This document shows positions 11,720-22,884 of a stretch of 64,000 nt of DNA, one piece after another. The translations under genes and the position numbers were made by a program. The DNA comes from Warburgia ugandensis (Eukaryota > Streptophyta > Magnoliopsida > Canellales > Canellaceae): contig CP141126.1 in NCBI GenBank assembly GCA_035236585.1, positions 65,015,414 through 65,079,413 of the forward strand. The letters run 5' to 3'. Under the pieces are notes generated by a model. It made no database searches and had not been told where the DNA came from. It worked only from the letters and a program-made list of their open reading frames with translations. The number at the start of each line of letters is the position of its first letter. The stretch's first letter is position 1.

Positions 11720-13083
11720 AAGCATAGTAGGATTGTGCAGAGACATAGGGTTTAGGAGAGAGGGGCACAAATGGTGGGATTCATTTTTGTGGCCACTTGT
11801 TGTGCCCAATATAGGTGGATTACGACAAGACTTGTTGAAGGAAGCCCATTCTTCCAAGTTTGCTATGCATCTTAGAGGTACTAGGATGTACCAAGACATG
11901 AAGAGACAATTTTGGTGGCTGGGAATGAAGAGGGGCATTGGTGATTGAGTTGCTCTTTGCATGAATTGTCAAAGAGTTAAGGCAAAGCATTATTGGCCTA
12001 TAGGGTTGCTATAGACAATTGAGTTAAGTATGGAAGTGGGATCATGTGACCATGGACTTCGTAGTTGGCTTCCCAAGACCACTAGTGAGCACAATGCCAT
12101 TTGGGTTGTCATGAACCTATTGACTAAATTGACCCATTTCTTATTGATTCGACAAAAGCAATCCTCAAAGAGCCTTGCAAAGTTGTACATTAGAGAGATA
12201 GTAAGTTTGCATGGGGTGCCATTGGTGATCATCTCAGATAGAGACATTAGATTTACATCTCAGTTTTAGCAGAGTGTGCAGGAGGGCTAGGAACTTCCAC
12301 GTGCTTTAGTACTGCTATTCATCCACAAATTGACCGTCGTGAGAAAGGACCATACAATAGCTAGAAGACATGTTGAGAGCCTGTGCACTATATTGAAGGG
12401 ATTGTTGGGACGATCACCTGCCATTAGTGGAGTTTGCCTACAGCAACAACTATCATTCCAACATTGGCATGGTGCTATATGAGGTGCTCTATGGTAGACC
12501 TTGCTATAATATGACTTCTTGGAGTGATATCAAGGAGGGATAGTTTGTCAGGTTGAAGTTAGTAGAGCAGTGTGCTGAGAAGGTCAGACTTATTTAGAGA
12601 CACTTGGTAGTTGTGCATAGAAGGCAGAAGAGCTATGCTGATTTAAGGAGGAGAGACATCGAGTTTTAGGTGGGAGATCAAGTATTCTTAAAGATGTCCC
12701 CTATGAAAGCAGTGACGAGGTTTGGGGTAAAGGGTAAGTTGAGCCCGAGGTAAATAGGACCAATTGAGATTCTAGAGGGTTGGATGAGTTGCTTATAGAT
12801 TGGCTCTACTACCTTCAGTTTTTGAGGCATGATGTTTTTCACGTATCCATGTTGAGGAAAAACATGTTGGATCCAACGCATGTTTTGGATCAGCCACCAA
12901 TTGAACTACAACCTGATCATACATTCTCGGAGCTCCCAGTTCAGATACTAGGTAGAAAAGAGATGAAGTTGGGAACCAAGACCATTCCTCTTGTCAAGGT
13001 TTTGTGGAGACATCATGCGAGTGAAGAAGCAACTTGGAAGGTAGAAGATGACATGAGACATTGTTTTTTGAAGTTATTATGAC
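11720..13083 (+). pseudogene. pol: Element F pol: integrase and C-terminal tail
   Basis: The HHCC zinc region is readable around 11840-11980, with H of EAH, H of MHLRG and CMNC. Core pieces follow: [14 protein letters not shown] at 12225-12269 holds the second catalytic aspartate, and HPQID with a nearby glutamate near 12320-12345 is the third-residue block. The tail at 12780-13083 gives VFHVSMLRK and TIPLVKVLWRHHASEEATWKVEDDM, typical of the chromovirus C-terminus. Frameshifts and stops separate the parts. A chromodomain is likely in intact relatives but is not clear here. Confidence 0.8.
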
Positions 13084-13128
13084 TTTTCTACTATACTCCC
13101 ACAAAATTTCAAGGATGAAAATTTTGTA

Positions 13129-13140
13129 ATGGGGAGAGAG
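13129..13140 (+). other. Polypurine tract of element F
   Basis: The purine-rich run AATGGGGAGAGAG ends immediately before the 3' LTR start at 13141, the place where plus-strand priming happens. Confidence 0.75.
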
Positions 13141-16100
13141 TGCAATACAAATGACTATGTAAACCCCTTATAATATACAACAAAGTTTCAAAAAAATAGA
13201 GAATTTTTTTCATTTCTCTTTACTTTTTACATCTTAGCCTTAGGAAAGGTTAAGCACCATGATTCATCTTAACTACTAGCAAGATATAGTTAAGAGGACA
13301 TTAACCATGTAAAAGAGTGGAAGAATCACTTAAATATTTGGGTAAGAACAAAGGAGTAAAATGTTCTAAGCATTTAATAATAAACTTTAGGTAATTATGC
13401 TATTGGAATGATGATTACAAGGTTAATTAAAAGAGGATAGAAGAGATGAGCACTTGGGCTTGTTCACATGCATGCAACCAACACCAGCTTTATGGAATTT
13501 AAGATAAAAAGGGCTGCTTGAACTTGCATGTGTTCCCATACCCTTAAGTGGAAATAATAATGAAAACCCAACTTAAGTGGAAAATGAGAATGAAAAAACC
13601 AACATAAGCTCCACTACATTGTTCCCAATACGTATTGCACGTTGAGACTGAAAGTGGGAAAGAGGAGAAAACATGAAGGGCTGGAGGAACGTGGAAAACG
13701 AAGTGGAACTTGCAGCCTTGGTAGAGAAATTGAATGGAGAGCAAAACCTTGCATTGAAGACTGATACTTGAGGGAGATTGGTGATGGGTCAAGGAAGCAA
13801 CTAACAAAGAAGAGAGGAAGAATTTTAGCATCAAAAGAGGGGTGGTCGTATGGAACATTTGCTACAAAATAGTAGGTAGCAGGTTTGGGAAGTTGTAGTT
13901 TTCCCCTCAAAAAAGAACTGATTTGGGTGCCCTAGGGTTGTGGTAAGTGGAAAGTGATTGGAGGCAGATATAGTGGTAAAGTGGGGAAAAACCTAAAGGT
14001 ATTAGAGCCCAAACTTGCAAGATGATAGCACCCACTGCTGGTAGATTACACAACTAGCAGAGAGCACAGTTTTAGCTTCAAAAATCTAGTTTGTTTTGAG
14101 CTAGAGAGGATCCTAAGTAAAAGGAGAAGCAAGGGGAGTGTTTGATCATCCAAAAGAGTAGGGCTTTTAAGTTGGAATAAGGTTAGATGCTAGTTTACCT
14201 AACTTGAATACAATAAATATGTCAAAACCTACAAAAAAACTTGTTTTAACCTAAATTTATGAAAGTTTGATTGTTATGCCTTACATTTTGTAGTTATATT
14301 TTTCTTCAAATCTTCATATGGGTATCTCTATTTACTTATGGTTGAAAGATCATGGTGTCTATGAATGTAAACATGAAGTTATGCTCTAGGTCAATGATTT
14401 CCATCTTTATTTGTGAATCTCAGATTTTTCTCTCTTTCAGGAATTTTGCTTAGGCATTAGTTGAATCTCAACATGGGTAATTGCTAATTATCTATTACAT
14501 AGTTGTTATTGAATGATGGTGATTATTTTGGCATTGGATTTGAGGTTGAACTCTAGGAATGGTGATTTTAGCTCTATCGGTGAAACTTAGTTTCAGTCGT
14601 TGAAACTTTGTTTCTAGGCTATATGTGTTAAAACTTGGTTTCTATGGATTCCCTTTGAGAGAATTTCAATTTAAATGAAATGGATGGGTTCTTAAAGTTT
14701 CCAATCCATTCATTCAATTATACATTGTGTATGTTCTAAGCATAGCTTCTTTAAACTATTGGCAAAATATTTTTCACATGGTAGGTTATCATCTGAATTT
14801 TTAGTTTCTTTTGCTTTGATAATATCTTGGAATTCTGATGGTTGGAGTTGGGATGCAATGCCTATGATTGTGGGGGAGTAAGAAAGTGGATTTAAAATGG
14901 TTTTGGAGAAGTTTAGCAAGTGTGCTAGGCTAAGGAGTGGGATGTCCCATACCTGTCCTATTTTGGATAGGAATGAGAAGTCCTATCTACCATGAAGTAT
15001 GCTGGGGTGTTGGCATAAGGTAAGCAAGGGAGATTGCAGGGGAATGTCCTCAGTGTATAGGCCTTGAAGAATACCCATACATGGAAGTAGTTACCATGCT
15101 TATAACAGGAGAAAAACAGGGCATTACATGTAGATTTCTGATGCAATTTCTTGAAGAAATCTGCAGGAAATTGACACCCAAGAACATGAATGAAATGGCT
15201 GGTTTTCAACCCCTTTGGTGGTTGTATTGGCTTGGGTGCTTGGGGACAAGTATTGGCTTGGTTCTCAATTAGTTTAACAATCTATATACCTGTAAAAACT
15301 TGGCGCGCTTTCTAGCATGGAAAATGAATAAAGAACGATGCATGTTTATTCATGAACATGATGACTTAATTGCTAGTTCTTTTAGGTCTGAAACAAGAAC
15401 ATAGTAAGCTACCTTTCAAGTGGTAAAACACTTGCTAATGTCACTAAAGTGGGGGACTACCTTGGGGCTCAAATTCCCATTAGCGAAATAGGAATTTGAC
15501 CCTTAGAATTATGCCTTATTTTAGGTGATGTTTGGCCTTGAGAAAGTGCAAACAAGGGTGACAATAACCTAGCTAATTAAGCAACATAAAACCTAAGGGA
15601 AAAGAGACCTAAAGTAGTTTACTGAGGAGACCTATTTGATGACTTTACACCCTTAGGAAAATGGAATTACAAGCTAAAGTAAATGAGTGAAGTAATACAA
15701 ATCTTAAGGAAATATAACCCAAAGTTGAAGCCAAGTTTACTCTTGGCCTAGAGTAGACTAAAAGCGCCTGACAATATATTAAAACTTCAAAATCAAATAT
15801 TTAGGTAGTCCTAGCATGTGTTTAACCAATTTAACAAGATTAACCTGCAACGTATTTGGAGAAATTGGCATGAACAAGACCCATTAAGACATATATAAGG
15901 GTTTACTACTAAACACTTTAAAATTTATCTCTTGATTGTTGAATAGTAGTGGTTGCTTACATAAAGCTAAATTGTTTCATTCATGTTTATATGAGTGCAA
16001 ATGAATATGTAGATACACGTGCTAAGTGATGTATAGAATCATATAAGTTAACATTGCTTTACTTATATACTGAGCAAATGGGAATGTATGATGGAATGTG

Positions 16101-17476
16101 AATGATTATTGCAATGGGTAAGGCTGATTGTAAAATTGTGATGATGCTTGTATGAATGACACATAAACAATGGCTCTTTTACGATATGATTTGAACTTGG
16201 AATTACTTGAGATCTACCATTTTTTTCTTTTTCTTTTTGATGAGATGGTGTTAAAACCTAAACCTTTCCCTGGATCAAGTTATACTTAAGGAGGAAGGTG
16301 ATTTGTTGATTTGATCAAATGTTTTTAAGGCTTGAGAGGTTTTGATTTGATTTTATGGAAAAAACACTCGAGTGTGGCTTGAGTTGGTTAACCATGAGGC
16401 ATGTGCTCATTGAGCATCTATAAGGCTCGATGATGGTCTAAGAGTGTTAGGCCATGGTCCTAAAGTGTTGGACCCTGTCCAGGAGTATTGGAAATGATGT
16501 GTGATTTGTGTTTAGGAGTGCTAGACTTGTCTAGGAGTGTTGGGAAATATATAATGTGATGTGTCTAGAAGGGAGGTCTCTACTGGTAGGACAGGGGTGC
16601 TATTGTCCTCGCAACAGGACTAAAAGGGTCACCCTATGCACGAGTATGGGTATTGCATGGTTATAAAAACCTTCATCAGCTTTCCTTACTTGAGCATCAT
16701 TATCCCAATCTTCAATTTGAGGGTTTATTGAACGATGTTTCCATGAGTACTTATGTCATGCTTAGTTCTTGTATGTTTCCATACATCATTATATTTATGT
16801 TAGAGTTGGGACTGACATTTAATATGAATCAATTTGTGGTTACACCTGCTTTAGTGAAAATTGAACATGATAAATTGATTTACCTCTACAATAGTCATGA
16901 AATGTCATAGCATGCCATAGTATTGTTGAGTAATTCATTTGCTTAAATATTCCATATTGCTGAAAGCCTTGTATGTAAGAGAATTTGCAGTATTGCCTTT
17001 ATTCCAAGGTGAGCTTCACCCTTACAAACATTCCAAGCGAACCATCAAGGAGGTAGGAGGCTAGAGAGAAGGTGCCATAGTGATTGAGTAGTCCTAGTGA
17101 CCTTTTGATGTACGTAGGCAATGAAGTATTTGCTCATTTGAGGAATTAAATTTTGTAATAAATGGTATGTAGTTACTCCTTTTGTAAGTTTAAGGTTGAT
17201 ACCAATACCTTGTAAATATTTTGAATAAGTTATGGAAGACTATGTTTGCTTGGTAATTTAAGTTGTGACTAGTGACTCCTATGGCAAAGCAAAAATTTAT
17301 TTAGGCACTTTCCTTTATTTTACTCTATGTGTGAAGATTTTGATATGACATTCCAATTTGTAGATGGGTGTTTCTAAATATCTATATTATTATTACTCTT
17401 CTAAATTAATTTTAGTAAAGAAATTGAATTTTCTAAATATCATATATATATATATTTGCAAAATTGGGATGTGATA
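13141..17476 (+). repeat. 3' LTR of element F, with a nested insert
   Basis: It starts TGCAATACAAATGAC and ends GGGATGTGATA. Without the insert at 14867-16909 it is about 2.29 kb, in line with the 2315-base 5' LTR. A (TA)n run near 17443-17456 matches the run at the end of the 5' LTR. The small open frames on the minus strand at 13544-13910 are LTR sequence. Confidence 0.85.
14867..16909. mobile_element. Unclassified ~2.04 kb insertion in the 3' LTR of element F
   Basis: The 5' LTR of F runs straight through from TTATG to CCATAG near 8015-8025, whereas here about 2 kb lies between the matching points. Possible 5-base duplications are CTATG (14862-14866) and GCATG (16910-16914), which differ at two positions. 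I see no TG...CA ends, no inverted termini and no convincing coding text. Short frames at 15081-15272 and 16653-16910 do not resemble known proteins to me. It could be an old solo LTR or a DNA-transposon derivative. Confidence 0.55.
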
Positions 17477-17830
17477 GATACCTTTTATGCTGAAGGATTA
17501 TGCAAAGGTTGTGAATAAATCTTAGCTGATTGAGAGAGTGAAAGACGGGTATAAGAGTTTAAGAAGAGGAGCTTTGGGAAATCTCACTCCCATGGTAGTA
17601 AGGGTAAGAGGTGGAAAAGATATTCTCATCAGGCACAGAGTGCATAAGCACATTACTCACTTTATGGAGTGACCAGTAAGACTTGTTTCAATTGTATCTA
17701 AGAAGGCCTTTTCATGAGGGATTGTCTGAGGCCAAGAGCATCTCATGGAAGTGTACAAAGTAGCAGTAGGGCATGTGTTTAGGGATGGCCTCTATCACAA
17801 AGGTCAGATACTCTAGTTAAAGGTGCACAA
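17477..17830 (+). pseudogene. gag: Element G gag, third fragment with zinc knuckle
   Basis: Reading resumes after F with FMLKDYAKVVNKS, then LIERVKDGYKSLRRGA, the basic linker of a Gypsy nucleocapsid. The zinc knuckle at 17684-17725 reads CFNCIxEGLFMRDC, where x is a stop and the histidine of CX2CX4HX4C has become phenylalanine, so zinc binding should fail. Several stops follow. Confidence 0.75.
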
Positions 17831-17839
17831 CCTACCTCT

Positions 17840-18300
17840 TAGTTAAGGACACAAGGGAGAGTCTATGCACTATTACGGAAATTCAATTGATTGTACCATC
17901 ATCAAACATACATTTTTACTATTTCATGCTTAGGTTCAAGTGTATTCTTTCATTTCTTCTTTGATTGCCTATCACTTGAATTTGGATATTGAATCACTAG
18001 AGTCAACATTGTGGGTTGAGTTCCCAATTGGATTGAATATTACCTCGAACAGAGTCTATCAAGAATATGATATTGAGGTGGCAGATCATAGAGCAACACT
18101 AGACTTGGTGGTTATCGATTTCTTGTCTAAGTGTCATGCAACTATTGGTTATAGTTAGAAGAGGTTGACTTTCATCTTGCCAAATGGGTTTCATTTTTAT
18201 TTCTTCACCAAGGAGGATTATAGCTGCCCACAAGTTCTTTTGACTATAGGTGTTGAAAGGATACGGATGGTTGGATGACAAGTATAGTAGGTCACAAAGA
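17840..18300 (+). pseudogene. pol: Element G pol: protease region
   Basis: The open stretch 17940-18158 gives FISSLIAYHLNLDIESLE, then WVEFPIGLNIT and IEVADHRATLDLVVIDF, the usual protease C-terminal half. The text then jumps to LSKCHATI, so a short in-frame piece around the usual DVILGMDW block is missing. The active-site DxG loop upstream is not clear. The domain would process gag-pol. Confidence 0.7.
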
Positions 18301-18324
18301 TGATGGCACTGGGATTGATTCGAT

Positions 18325-18960
18325 TTAAGTGGTGAGGAAATCCACAAATGTTTTCCCTAAAGAATTACCAGGCTTACCTCTTAGGAGGAAAGTCCACTTT
18401 GCAATTGAGCTTTGTCTTAGTGTTACACCATTTTTAGTTGCTCCACACTGAATGACACCAACTGAATTGAAAGAGTTGAAGCCATAGTTAGAGGAGTTGT
18501 AGGATAAGGGTTTCATTTGCTTTAGGACCTCGCCATGGGGAGTGCTAGTGTTATTTGCATGAAAGAAATATGGCACACTGAGCCTTTGTGTAGATTACTC
18601 GTAGTTTAACGGGGTCACAAATCAAGAACAAATACTTGTTCCCAAGGATTGATTATTTATTCAATCAGTTGAGATGCTCTACATGTTTTTCTAGGATTGA
18701 TTTGTGATCTAGATACCATTCACTACAAGTGAAGGATGAGGATATCCCTAAGACAACATTTAGGACTAGATGCTGTCATTTTGAGTTTTTGGTGATGCCT
18801 TTTGGGATGATAAATGCACCATCAATGTTCATGAGACTAATGAATCGAATCTTCCTTCCATACATGGATCAATTTGTTGTCCTATTTGTAGATGATGTGT
18901 TGATCTACTCAGGGTTCAAGGAGAAGCATGAGCAACATTTATCTATTGAGTTGTAGTTTT
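18325..18960 (+). pseudogene. pol: Element G pol: reverse transcriptase region
   Basis: Blocks in order: VFPKELPGLPLRRKV, MTPTELKELKP, DKGFI, SPWGVLVLFA, then the 18729-18956 stretch with DEDIPKTTFRTR, FEFLVMPFGMINAP and the catalytic motif FVDDV at 18885-18899. Both metal-binding aspartates are kept, unlike element F. TAG stops at 18485-18487 and 18500-18502 stand where glutamine is usual. Other stops and frame changes still make the gene inactive. Confidence 0.8.
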
Positions 18961-19700
18961 TCAGAGAGCACCAGCTGTATGCAAAACTCAATAAGTGTGA
19001 GTTTTGGGTGACAAGTGAATTTCCTTGTTCACATGGTCCTCGGTGATGGGATTTAGTTGACCCATTAGAGATTGATGCAATGTTGAGTTGGGAAAGACCA
19101 TGGAATGTGACCATGATAAAGAGTTTTTTAGGTTTAGCTAGTTATTATTGGAGGTTTGTGAAATATTTTTCATGAATTGTAGTGCAGTTAACACGGCTAA
19201 TCAAGAAGGGTGTGGTGTTTGATTGTATTGACTCATGTGACCAAGCATTCTAAGAGATCAAGAGATAGTTGACAACAGCACTTGTGCTCATCATTCCTAA
19301 GTGAGGTGTGGTTATGCTGTATATTGTGATGCTTCACATTTAGTACTTGGTTGCATCTTGATGCAAAAAGGGAGAGTGGTGGTGTATGGCTCTTGTTTGT
19401 TGAAGCAAAAAAAAAAGAAATACTTCACACATGACCTAGAGCTAGTAATAGTGGTGTTTGTTCTGGAGCTCTATAAGCATTGTTTGTATGGTGAAAACTT
19501 AGATGTCTTCACAGATCACAAAAATCTAAAATACACCTTCAGTGAGAAGGATTTGAACTAGAGGCAATTAAGATGGGTTGGGTACTTGGAACATTTGGCC
19601 TTCATACTTCAATATCACACATGAAAGGCCAATGTTATTGGTGATCAACTAACTAGGAAGTTTGGAGGTTTGATGATAGAACTTCACCATTTCAAATGGA
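18960..19700 (+). pseudogene. pol: Element G pol: thumb and RNase H region
   Basis: The stretch 19301-19561 reads YCDASHLVLGCILMQ, HDLELVIVVF and FTDHKNLKYTF, and ANVIGDQLTRK follows near 19630-19662. The four acidic positions of RNase H (D of CDAS, E of DLE, D of TDH, D of GDQL) can all be seen, so this is the best kept domain in G. Upstream, 18960-19300 holds the RT-RNase H connection with stops. Confidence 0.75.
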
Positions 19701-20790
19701 AGGCTCATGAATCATTGATCGAGTATGACTTGTAGATTGGCTCATCTAAGAGTCATGCATTTCTGTGTTAGGTAATGACTCAACCTTCAATACAGTAGAA
19801 GATTTTGTAAGTTTACTCAGATGATGACAAGGTCAAGAGTATTGGAGCCAGACTAAAAAATGGAGAGAGCATTGAGCATTGGACCATGGATTGTTCTAGT
19901 GGGTTATAATATTTTGGTAGACTTTTGATACCACTAGTTGATGAGATTAGGAAAGAGTTGTTGAGTGAGGCACATCAATCTTAATTTTTGATACATTTGG
20001 ATAGCACAAAGATGTATCATGACCTGATAAAGTAATTTTAGGGGAAAGGAATGAAGAAAAACATTGTTGAGTTTGCATGTTAAGGAAGAATGTTAAGGAC
20101 CTACTGAACTACTACAACATTTCCCAATTGCAGAATGGAAGTGGGAGCACATTTCCATGGATTTGTGGTAGTTCTTTCATGTACTTAATAAGGTTGGAAC
20201 AACATGTTGGCAAGTTGACTAAGTTGGTGCATTTCTTGCCAGTGAGGGTTATGGACTCACTCAAGATACTGAGTCAGCCATACTTAAGTGAGGTTCTACG
20301 GTTTCATGGTGCCCTTGTATCCATTTTGTTGGATAGAGATTCGAGGTTCATCCCAAGGTTTTGGAAAGGTTTATAGGAAGCAATGAGTACAAAGTTAAGT
20401 TTTAGCTTGACATTCCATCCCTAGATAGATGGGTAGTTTAAAAGGGTGATCTAGGCTCTCGTGCTTTGGATTTTTAGGAAAAATGGGCTGAATACCTACA
20501 ATTGGTGGAATTCTCATAAAACAATAGCTTCCACTCCAACATTGGGATGGCATCATTTGAAGTATTGCATGGTAGACCATGCTGGTCCTTAGCTTGTTGG
20601 GTAGAGGTTGGTGAGACATCGTTGATAGACCGTGAGTTGGTTATAGAGATCACAAAGAAGATGAAACAGATTAGACAATGGTTATTGATAGCTCGCAGTC
20701 AAATTAGGAGCTATGTAGACCGTAGGAGACAAGTGTTGGATTTAGAGATAGGAGATTAAGTATTCTTGAAAGCTCAACCAAGGTTAGGTG
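19700..20790 (+). pseudogene. pol: Element G pol: integrase region
   Basis: Pieces are readable: ELLSEAHQS and IHLDSTKMYHDLIK (HHCC side) near 19950-20035, WEHISMD near 20133-20153, and VSILLDRDSRF near 20318-20350 with the second aspartate. The third catalytic position, usually glutamate, is lysine (codon AAA 20440-20442, in the block after HP-stop-IDG). NNSFHSNIGMASFEVLHGRPC and SYVDRRRQVLDLEIGD close the core. Stops and frame changes are frequent. Confidence 0.75.
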
Positions 20791-20814
20791 TCGCACACTT
20801 TGGTAACATCACGG

Positions 20815-20925
20815 AGTGAAAGAAATTATGTGGGAGTTGGAGTCGGAGATTCAGTAGAAGTACCTAGAATTGTTTGATAACTCAAGTGCTCGTTTAAATT
20901 TCAAGGACGAAATTACTTTCAAGGA
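20815..20925 (+). pseudogene. pol: Element G pol tail after an internal deletion
   Basis: The integrase text stops near VFLKAQPRLG (20762-20790) and the next recognisable text is IMWELESEIQxKYLELFDN, then ARLNFKDEITFKEGS, the very end of a Gypsy pol running into the polypurine tract. The usual HVSMLRK and linker block between them is missing, so roughly 100 codons have been lost. Confidence 0.7.
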
Positions 20926-20931
20926 GGGAAG
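20921..20931 (+). other. Polypurine tract of element G
   Basis: AAGGAGGGAAG directly precedes the TG at 20932 that opens the 3' LTR, right after the pol tail. Confidence 0.7.
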
Positions 20932-22884
20932 TGTTTTCACACCTACCTTTTGGAATTAAGATAGAGACTTGATTAACTCCCTAATATTTTCAAATTTGGG
21001 AGACAAGAGAACTGAGATTGGATTCAATAGGTGGGCCCAACATGAGTTTTGATATCAATTGATCTCAAAATTCTAGTAAATTTTGAATCTTAAAAAACAG
21101 TTAAATTGATTGTTCTGTTGTGTATTGAATGACTTGAATTTCAATTCGGGTCTCATGCAAATTTCGAGCAATTTCACCCAAAATTGGAATATTTATCATA
21201 ATTAGAAGAAATTTAAGATTTTTTTTGGAAATGCGAAAATTGGATAATGATAGGTCAATTTTTGGATTGTGCTTGACGAGAGCTTTCCAACAACACTAAG
21301 AATGCATGAAACAAAGATGAGGAACTTAAAACCCCAAAATTTTACAAATGAGTTGAGGGGTCAAAATTGATAATGGTGATTTCACTCAAATAACCCAGAC
21401 GATGAGTCACTGGGGGAAGTTCAACATATGGGAGTTGAATCACCACGTGGAGTTCAACTCCTATACTACTGTAGACAAAAAAAGATGAAGAACCGACTGA
21501 AAAAACTACCCAGCATTCCATGGACAACTATTCAAATCTCTTAAATATCATGAACTACCATCAATATTGAAGATTTGTGGGTTGAATTCACCTAAAGATT
21601 AGAGAGCGTTAGGATTGGAAAACAACATTGTTCCCTACACCTGCGACATAGTTATCTTCTCTGGTGAGAATAACTTCACAATCCTCTTTAATAATCTCAT
21701 TATGCAATGGATTTTGAGTTTTCATGGGGATTTGATTTGAAACTTGAATCAACAATGACGGGAAACTATTAGCATCATGAAATTCTCTTCAATTCCAATA
21801 ATGGCGATTGTAAGAAAGGTCTGCACTAGCCATCATCCAACTCACCAGTGAGACAAACAAAAATCATTTGCTGATTTTGAGGTTTCCATGACAATTGGGT
21901 CAGCAATACAACATCAACAGTGATTTTAATAGTCTAGGGCCAAAATCTCTATGGATTTGTCATCTCCAATGACAACTGGTGACCTAAAAAGCATGATAAA
22001 GGTAGGCACTTTCTTTGTTCGTTTCATCTACTCTTGTTAGTTACCAATTTTACAAAACATGGCCAAATCTAAGCTGTTGCAATCTTAGTTCCCTAAATGT
22101 AGTCACCGAACTATGACTGGAAAGCATATTGACAATTTGTGATCTGTTTCATTCGGTTTACTTTTCGATCTAAGATCAGAGACTAGTTTCTAACCCTATT
22201 TTGGTTTCACTATGGATTAGCAACCCAAATAGTAAAATCCTTGGAATAAAAATTTGGCTGAAAATTCAAGCCACCATCTATGTACCATGACATGTTACCA
22301 CAGAACGACTATCCAAAACATGGATTAGGTCATCAATTATTGGTTAAAGCTATTGATGTATAAAAATAGTAATCTACAACTATGTGGATCAATGAAATTT
22401 AGATAGTTAAGCTATGATTTGAATTGTTGATCAACAATCAATAGTGTGGATATGAGATTCCAGCAACTCATGGATGTCTGATCAATGTTCCAAGGTTGGA
22501 ACTTTAGATTAGCAGCTAAATGGCTAAGATTTGCAAGATTCTAGCTATGGATCTACGATGAATTATAGAAAATCTTATGGTTTCATGATTATTAGATGAT
22601 CATAATCGTTAGATCATAATTTGAAAGATGATCTTAGTTTAGATCACATGTATGTAATTACGATGCACAATCTAAAATGAAATGCACAATTAGAATATGC
22701 GAATGTATGATATGAACTTCTCAATTTGTGATTTGAATGTTTGATATAGGTTCTGTGTTAATGTGTGATTCATATTTTTGGATGCCCTATATAGGTTTTA
22801 TGCACATTTTAGGTTGATCTACGATATGAATTTGATTTATGATCCGAGTATGAAGAGCTAAAGAAAAACATGTAAGAATGTTAC
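20932..22884 (+). repeat. 3' LTR of element G, first part
   Basis: It begins TGTTTTCACACC after the polypurine tract and runs to solo LTR D. No coding text is seen; the minus-strand frame at 21342-21527 is chance. The LTR resumes at 24644. Confidence 0.7.

Larger units (their letters stand above)
6261..17476 (+). mobile_element. Element F: full-length but decayed Tekay-like Ty3/Gypsy retrotransposon
   Basis: F has two LTRs (6261-8575 and 13141-17476), a PBS at 8581, gag and pol remains at 8720-13083 and a polypurine tract at 13129. It lies in element G gag with a near-perfect duplication, GGTAC at 6256-6260 and GATAC at 17477-17481. The LTR starts are TATAATACC and TGCAATACA, consistent with an original TG start with base changes. 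The internal part is about 4.6 kb. All coding parts have stops and frameshifts, so it cannot move by itself. The 3' LTR carries an extra 2 kb insert. Confidence 0.85.

Noticed and set aside
15081-15272. Short frame in the unclassified insertion of F
   Set aside because: 63 codons, overlapped by a minus-strand frame, with no recognised motif.
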